The notes under the pieces are model-generated. The model was not told the DNA's origin. It ran no database searches and worked only from the letters and a program-made list of their open reading frames with translations. A stretch of 64,000 bases of DNA from Dipteronia dyeriana (Eukaryota > Streptophyta > Magnoliopsida > Sapindales > Sapindaceae), in contig CM065296.1 of NCBI GenBank assembly GCA_032871835.1, forward strand, positions 54,837,288 to 54,901,287. The letters run 5' to 3'. Positions 1 through 11,100 of this stretch are shown in pieces (position 1 is the first letter of the stretch; each line of letters begins with the position of its first letter). Both the position numbers and the translations under genes were made by a program.

Positions 1-193
1 CTATCAAAACTCTAAATTGACAGAATGTCAAATTAGGAAGTTTTTGATGAAGTCACAATTTAATTGGCATTCAATAACTAGTTATTTGATAAATTCATTA
101 ATGAGTTGGAATAGGAGTCTTGGTGTGGAAAATGATTTTTCTTTGAGTGAGGTTTCTTGGACAACACACAAATCCTCCTTGTAAGAGGATTTG

Positions 194-239
<46 letters not shown>

Positions 240-711
240 CACAAAGAATTCGGCCAAGGCTAGTGGTTTTAGAGATAGAATTCGGTCAAGACAAGGTCTT
301 GTGAGAGAATTCACCCTAACCCTAGAATTTTTTAAGAGAGGAAATTTTTTTTCTTTTGCTAGAAAAAAATCGTCCAACTCTAAGATAGGTGTGTGAAAAT
401 TTGACCAACATAGAGAAAAGAAAGGAGCGTTTATATTTTCGATAGTGCACTAGTAGCCTTTACGTCAAAAGGTTTTGTGCACAACATCTAATCAGGTTCA
501 CATGAGTTTCAATCATATAGATTGATAGTTCACAAGTGACCAAACGTTCTTTGTTTTCCCTAGGAGGATTATTCTGACTAACATAAAAAAAAAGTTTTTG
601 TTTTTCCATCCTTAGGTATACAATTCATAAAAAAGGGAGCTCCCACTCCTAGGTGATTCACGTTCATGATTGGATTGGAAGATCTTGCGGATTCAATTTG
701 ATGCAAATTCA
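1..711 (+). repeat. Copia family-1 LTR, 3' half (element A, 5' side)
   Basis: This is the downstream half of the same long terminal repeat seen complete at 2017-3938 and 13475-15953. Shared landmarks in order are the block around GAGTCTTGGTGTGG, several AATTCGGCCAA-like motifs, the GTGCACTAGTAGCC block near 445-460, AGGTATACAATTCA near 615 and the stretch GATTGGATTGGAAGATCTTG near 670-690. The window edge cuts the 5' part. At about 711 the LTR passes directly into reverse transcriptase sequence, with no LTR end, primer site, gag, protease or integrase, so a large internal deletion joined LTR to pol. Family assignment is firm; the exact breakpoint is uncertain by a few bases. Confidence 0.85.
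197..236. repeat. (AT)n microsatellite inside the LTR
   Basis: About 20 uninterrupted AT dinucleotides lie within the copia LTR directly after GGCC. The same LTR position is short in the 3' LTR (near 3320) and expanded to over 50 bp in another copy (55505-55558), so this is an LTR-borne length-variable repeat. Confidence 0.95.
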
Positions 712-1942
712 AATTGCGGCATCTCTAGACCAAGAGATTTGGTAAATGGATGTCAAGATAGCTTTTCTTAACGGAATTCTTAATGAAAGCATCTATATGA
801 TGCAACTGGAACAATTCATTGAAATAGGCCAAGAAGAAAGGGTATGTAAGTCGCAAATATCTATATATGGACTGAAGCAATCATCTAGATCCTGGAACAT
901 AAAGTTCGATCAAGTTGTGAAAGGTTTTTTGATTTATTTAAAACCTTGATGAACCTTGTGTATATAAAAGGATTAAAGGCGACAAGTTGGTTTTCCTAGT
1001 ATTTTACGTTGATGATATGCTACTCATAGGAAACGATGTAGGTGTATGGACATCTTTAAAAGAATGGTCAGCAAAACTATTTTATGTGAAGAACTTAGAA
1101 GAAGCAAGTTTTATTCTTGGTGTCCAAGTAATAAGGGATAGAATGAATAGAACGATTGCTTTATCCCAAGCTTTATACAAAGATAAAATCTTGTCTAGGT
1201 TATCCATTCAAGATTCCAAGAAAGGAATGTTACTTTTCAGACATGGAATCAAACTTTCTAAGGAACAAGTTCCTAAGAATGAGCATGAAGAGCAATTCAT
1301 GAGCAGGGTTCCATATGACTCAGTAGTTGGAAGTCTCATATATGCAATGCTTTACACTTGACCAGATATTTATTTTACTATTGGCATAGTTAGTAGGTTT
1401 CAATCAAAACCTAGTCCTGATCACTGGACAGCAGTCAAACATATTTTCTTGTTATTTTCAAGTATCTTAGTAGAACGAGAAAATATGTGCTTGTATACTC
1501 TATAGGGGATTTAACTCCCATTGGGTATACAGATTCTGATTTCAAGTTTAATTCTAACTCTGAAAGATCAACATCAAGATCTATGTTTACTTTTGGAGGA
1601 GGCGCAATCATATGGAGGAGTATCAACCAATTCTGCATTACTGATTCCATTATAGAAGCTGAGTATTTTGCCGCATGCAAAACTGCTACAGAAGCTGTCT
1701 GGCTCCGCCAATTCTTGATTGACTTGGAAGTGATTCCTACTGCGAATAAACAGCTCACTATCTACTGTGATAACAGTGGAACAGTGGCTAATTTAGGAGA
1801 ACCAAGAAGCCATAAGAGAGGGAAACACATTGAAAGGAAGCATCACCTTATGAGGGAAATTATGCATAGAGGTGTTATGACAATTACCAAGGTCGTGTCA
1901 ACAGAAAATCTAACGGATCCTTTCACAAAGGCTCTACCATAA
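712..1942 (+). pseudogene. Copia RT-RNase H remnant (element A)
   Basis: This is the C-terminal half of a Ty1/copia polyprotein. It opens with the RT block WMDVKIAFLNG-like (stop in place of one residue near 744), continues through the IYGLKQ motif (about 865-885) and the catalytic FYVDDMLLIGND (about 1000-1035), then the KEQVPKNE segment. The RNase H part (1487-1942) shows the SDSDF-like TDSDF and the conserved RSHKRGKHIERKHHL stretch. Reading frames change near 950 and near 1440, and a stop lies inside the LYT-PDI motif near 1361, so it cannot be translated as one protein. Relatives in plants make cDNA from element RNA in cytoplasmic particles. The sequence resembles the Tork/Angela side of copia; that clade call is tentative. 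Confidence 0.9.
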
Positions 1943-2016
1943 AAGAATTTTGATGGGCACCTAGAGAATATGGGGATAAAAGATATGACACATTTGCTCT
2001 AAAGCAAGTAGGAGAT

Positions 2017-3938
2017 TGTTTGGATTATGCTCTATAGCAAGAGTGTAATAATGTATTTGACAATCTTTTCATATTAATAAAGTGATTTCTATTTTAACAA
2101 ATCTTATAGCATTTATATTTTAATTATTATAATTATCGAAAGTAAATAATCTTAAGGTCAAAAGACTACAAGAAATGAAGAATTGTTCATACATCTGGAT
2201 ATGTATGAGGTAGACACAATTCTTTAGTTAGTCTTGAACATTATTCACAACATAAGATAGAGGTTGGGCGCATTTACCTCGTTAAAGTGGTAGATTCTTT
2301 TGCTAGCATTTGAGTTGGATCAAATGTGTTATAATGAGTCTAAAATCATAATAGTGTGGTGTCTTTGGGCAAAAGAATCTAATGCACTAGGTGCATTGAA
2401 TAGGATCACAGTGAGATACTTTATCCAGAACCGTAAATGGATAAAAGTTTTCACTTGAAGACAATCGAAGAGTCTATCTCAATCCTTAGATAAATGTTGG
2501 ACTTATGGTAGTGTTATCATTTGAGCTATTAATGGGTATGATTATATAGCATAGTCTATTCTTGATAGTTTGGTGGTCTTCATTTGTTAATCGATAGAGG
2601 ACTTCATTTATAGATAGAGGACTTCATTTATAGATATAGACATCTTGTCTCTATTTATTAAATGTGAGTAGGATTTCATCATATGGATATTTTGAGGTAT
2701 TGGATATTAAATATTAACGTTAATTTTTCAATAGTGTCTATTAAAAAATGGATTATAGACAAGTCAAAATATCCAAATTCAAATAGTGGTCATATGAGTA
2801 AATATGGTAATTAGGAGAGCTATAGGCTGTCTATGAGCTCATGGCGATTACTGGTATTCTTCACGAGGATACATTATCTCCATTAAGATTGTCTAGGGTA
2901 CAAATAAGAAACATTAACGTATTTTATCTCTATTTAAGAGTTCAATTTCAGTTTATTAGTGAAATGAATTGAAATTAATAGATCGGACCTAAGTGAATCA
3001 ACTGTTGATTGTGATTAGGTTATGTCTATTGGAGCTTAAATTTAGATAGCCCATCATGATCCCTAATTCACACGAACTTGCATGGATCACTTGATATATT
3101 ATACCGTACCTTTATCAGGGTCCACTTAGAATTGTTTTTGGATTTTAAAAAGTTTTGGAGAGGTACGGTCATGTTTGATCAAGACACACATTAACTCTTC
3201 AAATATATGGAATGAGCGGTCAAGGATGTTGGAAATGAAGTCTTGGTGTGGAAATGAAGTCTTCTTTGAGTGAGGTTTCTTGGCCAACACACAAATCCTC
3301 CTTGTAAGAGGATTTGGCCACCTATATATATCACCACAAAGAATTCAGCCAAGGCTAGTGGTTTTAGAGATAGAATTCGGCCAAGATAAAAGTCTTGTGA
3401 GAGAATTCGGCCAGACCCTATAATTTTTTAAGAGAGGAAAATTTGGTTCTTGCTCTAGACAAAATTCGTCCAATTCTATGATAGGTGTGTGAAAATTCTT
3501 CCAAGCATAGATAAAAGAAAGGAGCATTTTTGTTTTCGATAGTGCACTAGTAGCCTTTACATCAAAATGTTTTATGTATATCAACAAATCGGGTTCATGC
3601 GAGTTTCGATCATATAGATTGATAATTCATATGTGTCCAAACGTTCTTTGTTTTCTCTAGGAGGATTATTGTTATTGACATAAGAAAAAGGTTTTTGTTT
3701 TTCTATCCTCAGGTATACAATTCATAGAAAGGGAGCTCACACTCCTAGGTGATTCACACTCGTGATTGGATTGGAAGATCTTACGGATTCAATTTGATAC
3801 AAATTCAATCGTCACGAGAAAAATATACGATACTTTTGTTATATGTTAATTAATCAAGTGTTAAGATCCACATTTTAGAAAGAATATTTTTTAAATATAC
3901 CAATCAACTTTTCGCTTTCACCGTGTGTTTTTCATACA
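2017..3938 (+). repeat. Copia family-1 LTR, complete 3' LTR of element A
   Basis: It starts TGTTTGGATTATGC just after the purine-rich AAAGCAAGTAGGAGA (polypurine tract, 2001-2015) that follows the end of RNase H, and ends with ...TTCATACA. Length is about 1.92 kb. Start and end match the complete copy at 13475-15953, which is longer because it holds extra tandem units in the middle. No 5-bp duplication can be tested because the 5' LTR is cut. Confidence 0.85.
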
Positions 3939-4061
3939 AACTAAGCACAAACAATCACACTATTAAAACTAATGAGAACAAAAATATAGTTGAAAAATTC
4001 TAAAAGATCCAAAGAAATAACATAAATATCTATAAATATCCGACAAAACAAAAATAAAAAC

Positions 4062-4951
4062 TGTTGACGTTGATTTCTGGATGTATAAGAAAAGCCAACA
4101 AGATTTGGATTTTAGCAATGATCTCAAAGATAAAGAGAAGGAGAAAGTAATCGGACACAAGTTTTTACGTGGTAAAACTCCGATGACCATAGAAACGTCC
4201 ACGGGTGGTTGAATGATCAACCGAGCCAAAATCCACTATGAATAGAATAATTAAAATTCTCGATCTCTCTTTTCCTCTCTGTATTTTTCTATATGTTCTG
4301 TGTGTTTTTTGTGACGAGATTATGGGTCTATTTATATGTCCATAGAACCCTAATCCTCGTTGTACAAGTAATAAAAGATCTTTGTATTTAATTATGATTG
4401 TTTACTTGTTCGAAGTAGTTTGTCTTATTTCCTATTTCGGAGACTTGTATTGAGATCTAATGGGACTCTAGTAATGTAGTCCAGTTAGAACTTATTTCCT
4501 ATAATAGTGCTGTCTTTTTAAAGAAATAAAATTGTTGCCTGATTAGGAACCCTTTCTGCTTTATATTCTGTTCTTCTTGGAATTCCTCTTTGATATAGAT
4601 ATCTTCGCGTATTTTAATGACTCGATTCGTGTGAGCTAGGCACTGGGCTTTTTATTCAGTTATCTTCATGTTAGTCCCGAGTAGAACACGATATCAGCTG
4701 GTCCCGAGTGACGTCATCTGATCCAGAGTAGAAAATGTCATCAACTAGCCCCGAGTATCTTTAACTGACCCCAAGTAGTATATGACGTCAGTTGACCCCG
4801 AATAGGTTTTGTTCAATACTTGTTTACTCGGGCTTTCTCTTCATTGGTGATGTCTTACAGGATATTTTCTGAATGCCTATTTGGACGTCCACCTGACAAT
4901 TTTATCCTCTTTGTCAATGACGTGTACGTCTGATAAAATTTACATATGACA
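4062..4951 (-). mobile_element. Solo LTR of the Tat-type gypsy family, reverse strand
   Basis: Read on the minus strand it begins TGTCATATGTAAATTTTATC and ends CAGAAATCAACGTCAACA, matching both LTRs of the element at 26009-44837. The flanks are AAAAC on each side (4057-4061 and 4952-4956), a perfect 5-bp target-site duplication, so this is an intact solo LTR left by LTR-LTR recombination. A TATA-like TATAAATAG is at 4328-4336 (minus strand). Two perfect TGACGTCA palindromes lie at 4709-4716 and 4783-4790 within a stretch repeating a CCCGAGTA motif. Confidence 0.92.
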
Positions 4952-4956
4952 AAAAC

Positions 4957-5640
4957 AAAATCCAAAAGAAAAAAAATAGTTCAAAAGAGAAATAAAGAAA
5001 ACTATCAAATAAAAGAAATAAAGAAAAGATGCATATAACCACTATCCTCATCCGAGAGGTGCATCACCATTGTCCTCTGATCATAGTCCTAGTAATCAAT
5101 ATTTTCATGCTCGTCTCTAGCAAAATGCATCTTTGTGGTTCCATATCCGCAGCCCTACTGCTCATGCTGCCTAGATCCTTTAGCTGTAAGAAAATCATCG
5201 GTACTCGCTCAAGAAAGGCAGGTCACCAAAGCATGCATCTCATCAATACGCGTATCGACTTGATCCATCTTGGATTATAGATCACTCTTGATAGAATTAA
5301 CACCAGTAGTAATAAATCCCTACATAGTTTGAAGCATATAGTCTTTCCACTCTAGTCTCGGACGCTGATCGGCTCCCTGATTAGCTGTAGGTATTCCTTC
5401 TACACCCATATAGGGACCTTGGGGATCTGACCCACTAACTCATCGTCTGGATAATCTAACATATCCATCGTTGTATTCGCCTTCTCCATGAGTCTCATAA
5501 CTCTGTAAGGACCAATAGGTAGAAGATTTCGATCGAAAGCTAAATCCTTCCACAACTTCAACTTCAGCATATTGGAAACTCCTAATCCAACCAATGGTTT
5601 ATTGATTGGATGTATTAAGTATGTCAAATTTAAACTATTA
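4957..5640 (-). pseudogene. Broken transposon-like coding sequence, minus strand
   Basis: The minus strand from 5627 to about 5020 reads as a protein-like sequence: an open block 5627-5400 with the stretch LPIGPYRVMRLMEKANTTMD, one frameshift at about 5400, then a region with a short heptad-like segment (KSDLQSKMDQVDTRIDEM) and further in-frame stops. It resembles the C-terminal, coiled-coil-bearing half of proteins carried by plant LTR elements, but I do not recognise the family with certainty. It ends near the solo LTR duplication at 4956. It is not an intact gene. The plus-strand frame 5029-5280 is its shadow. Confidence 0.45.
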
Positions 5641-6588
5641 GAAATAATAAAAGTTTAAACTAATAATATATTATTTAATATAAAATTAAATTAATTAACC
5701 ATAAATTAAGGATAGTTAAGACCTAGGAAGCATAGATACTCCATTTAGTGAAGGTTACTCGTATCCAACTCGTATTTGGTTCAGTTACTCCTCGGATACT
5801 TATCCGATACGCTAAATGGTGTATTCGTTGACTTTTTACAAGTTTGACTCGAGGATACTTAGGGGATACAGTAAGGATACGGGGAATATGGGGAGGATAC
5901 ATTGAGATATGTCAAAGATATGTTTGGGGCAATATTATAATTATTTAGTGTAAAACGGGGTATAGTTATTTCAAAAAATTAGCGGTAAAATTGAAATTGT
6001 AAAAAATATATCATTTTAAGGATCAAGGGCTCATCTCAATTTCAATCGGTCTTTCCAATGTTGAAAACACCGAAAGGAGCAAAGAAGAAGAAGATGAAGA
6101 AGAAGAACCAACTTAAAGACCGAAAAAGCATCAATTGGTATAACTTTTTAGGCATGTATCATAATTTTTCCCTAATATTTTCTGGTTTTCAGGTTTATAT
6201 AACAACTAATAATTGATGCTTGCAGCTTGATTGTTGACACTTTTTCTTTTATTTTTTATTTTCGATTTAGTGGAACAATATTTGGATTGCTTGAAGTAAA
6301 GCAAATTTTGTGAACAAAAGTTCAAACAAGACTTATGTGACATACGGTTTATTTGAATTTTGTAATGTGTTACGATTTATGTGACATGTTTTATTTGGAT
6401 CTTGTAATTTTATGACCTAAACTTTATTATACTATCAATTTTTCTTCATATAAAAAATTCATTTTTGTTTCAAAATAAAAAAAGATATTAATTTTTCAAT
6501 AATTTTTTTTATATAATTGTTATTTTATTTAGAAGCCCCATTTGGTTAAAATTTCTAGGTTCGCAACAACATGTGACACCTTGGTTTT
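5641..6588. other. Noncoding AT-rich stretch with GGATAC cluster
   Basis: No coding region is supported. Between about 5760 and 5905 the hexamer GGATAC or its complement GTATCC/TATCC occurs repeatedly in both orientations, as in subterminal regions of some DNA transposons. A GAAGAAGATGAAGAAGAAG purine run lies near 6085-6110. No terminal inverted repeats were found, so the element type is unknown. Confidence 0.4.
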
Positions 6589-7125
6589 TATGGGTAACAA
6601 AATATATATTTTTTGTAGTAAGTTTCACATTGAAACTTATAATTAAAACGTTTGTGGTAACAATTTCACATTAGTGTAATGTGTAATGATAAAGATGTAA
6701 ATTGTAACAACGTTGTCCTATCATGTAACAACTCAATTTATATGAGTAATAAAATATTCATATTTTGTACCAAGTTTTGCATAAAAAATTGTAATTAAGA
6801 TGTACATGATAAAAATTTAATATTGTAACAAATTTGGTATGATTTGTAACAATAAAAACCTAGCTCATAACAACTTTCATGCAGCGTATACCAATTTGAT
6901 TTATACGAGTAATAAAATATGTGTTTTATAACAAATTTCACGTAGAAAGTTATAATTAAAACGTTTGTGGTGACAATATGTAACGATAAAACTGTAAGTT
7001 GTAACAATGTTGTCTATCACGTAACAACGCATTTCATATGATTAACAAAATATTTGAACTATGTAACAAGTTTTGTATAAAAAATTCTAATTAATATGTA
7101 TGTGGTAACGATAAAAAATTGTAAT
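6589..7125. repeat. Degenerate tandem repeat, about 150-bp units
   Basis: Four diverged units are marked by a (G)AGTAAYAAAATAT-like core at about 6592, 6744, 6907 and 7040 (spacing 152, 163 and 133). Units 1 and 3 share ATAATTAAAACGTTTGTGGT; units 2 and 4 share CAAGTTTTG(C/T)ATAAAAAATT. The order is therefore A-B-A-B, a higher-order dimer of about 310 bp. No coding capacity is seen. Confidence 0.7.
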
Positions 7126-7760
7126 CGGACATTTTTTTATAAAATCCGATAACTTTTTAATTTCATTTTTTTTAAATGGTTTAATCATTTTTTTAATGTA
7201 AGTTTTAATCCTTTGTTACCTATATTCTTTCTTATCTTTTAATAAAAGAAAACATTAAGTGGTATCAAGTTTTTATCGTAATAAAAGTCACTAATTCCAA
7301 ATTTTAATAACATCTATTAGATTTTCTCTTATCCAATGTAATGGTAGTTATTAAGTACAATAACCTTATTGGTCTAATAAGGTATTATGACCATGTCAAC
7401 ATATAATCATGGATTCGTTTTGAATCAAATCAACCACCACAAACAACAAGAACAGCTTTAGAAGATCAAGTGATCACCCAACACTAGCTTCAAGTTTAGA
7501 CTTTTCTGGATTGGTACGGAGTAAAAGAAAAATGAAAAACAAAATTAAAAAAGTATGAAAAACATCATAAATATATTTTACGTGCTTTTCAATTTTGATA
7601 TTGGTTTTGTTTTCCATTTTGTTTGTTTGTTTAAAAAAAAACAATTTGAAAAACACTTAACGAGGTCAAATTCGAAATTATTTTTTTTAAAAAAACAATC
7701 CAAAAAAAATGGGATTTGAATGTGCCACTATTTTTAAAATTATTTTTTGTTAGGTGAATC
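7126..7760. other. AT-rich DNA, nothing recognised
   Basis: Mostly A/T runs and short chance reading frames (for example on the minus strand 7474-7656). No domain, terminal repeat or RNA gene is seen. Confidence 0.5.
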
Positions 7761-7769
7761 GATAATCAG

Positions 7770-8900
7770 CCATCATCCCGGCGGTTACCTCATCCAGCCG
7801 TGAACCAATTCATGTAGTCGACCACTGGCCACCAAGCCCATTACCATGAAAAAATGCGTATAGATTATATATATAAAGAGATAAGAGATATGGGGAGAAG
7901 AATCTTGAGAAACAAATATGGAGATTTTGAGAGAGAAACAAATTAAAATGAGTGAGAAATGAATCTGTAAAAAATATAAATATATATATAAGGAATATAG
8001 AGAGACAGACATAAGATTGACAAGATGATGTAAACATTGTATTTAATATACCACATGAATATTTTTTTTGTTTATTTAATTCAGTTTTTTAAAGAAATTT
8101 ATACAAATTTAATAGATTATTAAATAGTCTTACAATGTTGAATTGTTCAAATTATTCAATCAGGGTCTATATTTCAATTGGTAAGTGTACCGTCACTAAG
8201 AATAAAAATTGATAAATTGAATTTTAATTAAATCATTAATTTATAAATCCTAAAAGTCTATTCTCATACATATTTTGTGTTTAAAGGAAATTTAAACATA
8301 CCTTTTTACAGTTTTTTTTTCTTTTCTGTATTTAACCTCTTTGTTTCTTTTTCTTTTTGGTTTTTTAAAATGTATTAAATATGGATTAAATGCACAATGA
8401 TTATATTCAAAAACAGTGTTTTTGAAGTTTAATTACTCTTCTTGAGTAATGTAATTTTGCCCAAATCTGGTGTGTAAATAATGTATTCATTTAAATTGAA
8501 TTAGAATTTCATGATTTAAATTAATGGACTGAAGTATTGCCATATCATTTGGACACCAAATTTGGATAAAGTAGCATTAATCTTCTTACAAATAGTTATA
8601 AATAAATATTTTTCAAAACAAATTAAAATATCAATTGTAAGAATAAATTAATGGTAATCCATTTTTTATGGAATTAATGGTAAGTTTTAAAAAATATATA
8701 TATTAATGGTAATATATTAATGATAACATAACAAAAAATTAAAATAATCATATCTAATAAAATATTAATGGTAACACATTAAAAACATTAATTATTGTAT
8801 TCAAGTGAACGGATTCTATTTCTAAATATATGAAATTCACTCATATTTATTTATATATAAATGACAATTAATAATTTTTTTTTGTAAGAAAAAAAAAATC
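7770..8900. repeat. Dispersed repeat R, copy 1
   Basis: It begins near CGGTTACCTCATCCAGC and contains ACCACTGGCCAC, AAAAAATGCGT, a GAGAGAGAAACAAA tract, an ATACCACATGA block, TAAACCCTAAAAGT-like and AATTAATGGTA blocks. The same blocks in the same order occur at 10390-11100, and the later blocks again at 9170-9620. Many indels separate the copies, so it is old. The ends are not defined and no coding region is visible. Confidence 0.65.
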
Positions 8901-9169
8901 ACTTCTCTTTGCTTCTCCGTAAAAGTCTTCACTTTTTTTTTCATTATTACTGAATCATTTAGGAGAGGAACACATTAATTTTTTTCTAGAAATGAGTATA
9001 TTAAAAAGGATTGATTGTCTTTAGAAAATAAGTATAGAAAAATAAATTAATTTGTTAATAGGCTTGGCATTAACCTCCACAAAGTTTATTTTTTAAAAAA
9101 ATTGAATAGGTCAACAAGTTTTTTTATAATAAACATTTGAAACAATTATAGAAACGGTTTTTTCAAGTA

Positions 9170-9620
9170 AATTGGGATGTATTTAGATATTATAAAAACA
9201 CCATTTCTAGGGTTTTTTATTCTTTCTATTTTTAATCTTTCGGTTTTTTATTTTTTATTTTATTTTTAGAATGTATTAAATATGCATTAATACACTATGA
9301 TTATTTCTAAAAATAAATATTTTTGAATTTAATTATTCTTATAAATGATAGTAAATAAATATCTTTCAAAACAAATTAAAATATCAATTGTAATATCAAA
9401 ATAGTGGTAATTCATTTTGTATAGAATTAATGGTAAATTTTAAAAACATACCAATGACATTATATTAATGGTATTATAACAAAATAATAATAATAATAAG
9501 TTTAAATCAAATATAATGGTAAACATTAAAAACATTAATTATTACATTCAAATTCAATATATTCTTTTTCTAAATATATGAAAATTCACTTTTTTTTTTA
9601 TAAATGGTAATAAATATTTT
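9170..9620. repeat. Dispersed repeat R, copy 2 (partial)
   Basis: It shares only the distal half of the repeat: the T-rich block, TGTATTAAATATG, CAAAACAAATTAAAATATCA (about 9367-9386) and the AATTAATGGTAA cluster found in copy 1 near 8605-8700. Confidence 0.6.
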
Positions 9621-10389
9621 TTTTGTAAGATAATAAAAAAAAATAACTCCACTACTATTTGTACATCCTTAAAAAATTCTTCACATTTATATTTATTTTA
9701 TTCAATCATCTATGTGAATGACTGGTGAAAAAATAATATTAAGAAATGAGTTTATTTTTTAAAAATTGAAACCCATATGTCGTGGAGCTTTTATATTTAA
9801 ATGCATTAATATTTCATTTATTGCATATATATATATATATATGTATATGTATATAATATTATTATTCCATTTACCATCTTTATTTTTTAATATAATTAAA
9901 AATTATTTATCTTTTGACATTCTTCTTAATAAACTATCTAAATATATGATTAAATTTGTAAATATATGATTAAATTTGTAAATATTTAAAATTATTTCGG
10001 TATTCCTAAAAAAATCAATGCAACACGTTCAATTTTTTTGTTGCATTTATTAAAAATGCAATGGTTGATAAAAAAAATGTGAAAGGATTGGGTGATAAGT
10101 TATAAATTAGTAGTGAATCGGAAGAGTAATTACATTGGTTTTCCTGCTATATTATTATATCCAGTAAAGAATATAGTAAATCTCATTTAATTATCTCAAT
10201 CTTCCTCTAATATCTTTTTATCATTTTCTAGGAATTTATATTTTTTAAAAGTAAATAAACAACACTTTGACAACCTATTTTTTCTAAAAATTAAATTCAT
10301 TGTTGAGAAAGTTTATGTGAGCCATGACATGCCAAGACGCAGAACAATTGGAAAAAGCACAAGGAGTTGATATTGAATTCAATTAGAGA
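9621..10389. other. AT-rich DNA with short (TA)n and a 21-bp direct duplication
   Basis: A TA run is at about 9826-9842. The sequence AATATATGATTAAATTTGTA occurs twice in tandem (about 9941-9960 and 9961-9980). No gene is supported; the short reading frame at 9766-9969 is low complexity. Confidence 0.5.
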
Positions 10390-11100
10390 TGTCACTGCCC
10401 CAACGGTTACCTCATCTAGCTGTGAACCAAGCCACATCATCAACCACTGGCCACTAGGGCCACCACTACGAAAAAATGCGTGGAGATTTTACAGAGGACG
10501 AAGAAAAGAGATATAGGTAGAAGAGGTTGAGAGAGAATGGAGGATATGAGAGAGAAACAAATAAAAATAAATGAGAAACGAATCTATTAAAAAATATATA
10601 AGGAATGAAAAGAGAACATATGATTGAGAAGATGATGAGAAAGTGAGATATGTGGTAATTAATATACCACATGATTTTTTAATTTAATTCATTTTTTAAA
10701 AAGATTTATTCAAATTTAATAGAGCATTAAATAGTTTCTTAATTAGTGCCTATATGTCAACCGATAAGTGCACCCGTCACTAGAGTTAAAAATAAATAAT
10801 TTGACTTTTAGTTAAACAGTTAGATTAAATTTATAAACCCTAAAAGTTTCTTCTCATAAATATTTTATTTTTAAAGGTACTTTACACATATTGTTTTACT
10901 GTATTTTTCTTTTCTATTCTTATCCTTTTTATTTCCTTTTCTTTTTGGTTTTTTAAAATACATTAAATAGAAAACGATTATATTCAAAAATAAATATTTT
11001 TGAATTTTAATTATTCTTACAAATTGTAATAAATAATATTTTTCAAATTGTAATACCAAATTAATGGTATTTTTTATGAAATTAATGATAAATTTTAAAA
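10390..11100. repeat. Dispersed repeat R, copy 3
   Basis: Collinear with copy 1: CGGTTACCTCATCTAGC, CCACTGGCCACTA, AAAAAATGCGTGGAG, GAGAGAAACAAATAAAA, ATATACCACATGA and ATTAATGGTA blocks. It is shorter by indels and lacks a sharp end. Confidence 0.65.

Noticed and set aside
197..236. Long AT repeats (also 20119-20161 and 55505-55558) as possible origins or CRISPR-like arrays
   Set aside because: They are simple dinucleotide microsatellites with no spacers, and two of the three lie inside LTRs.
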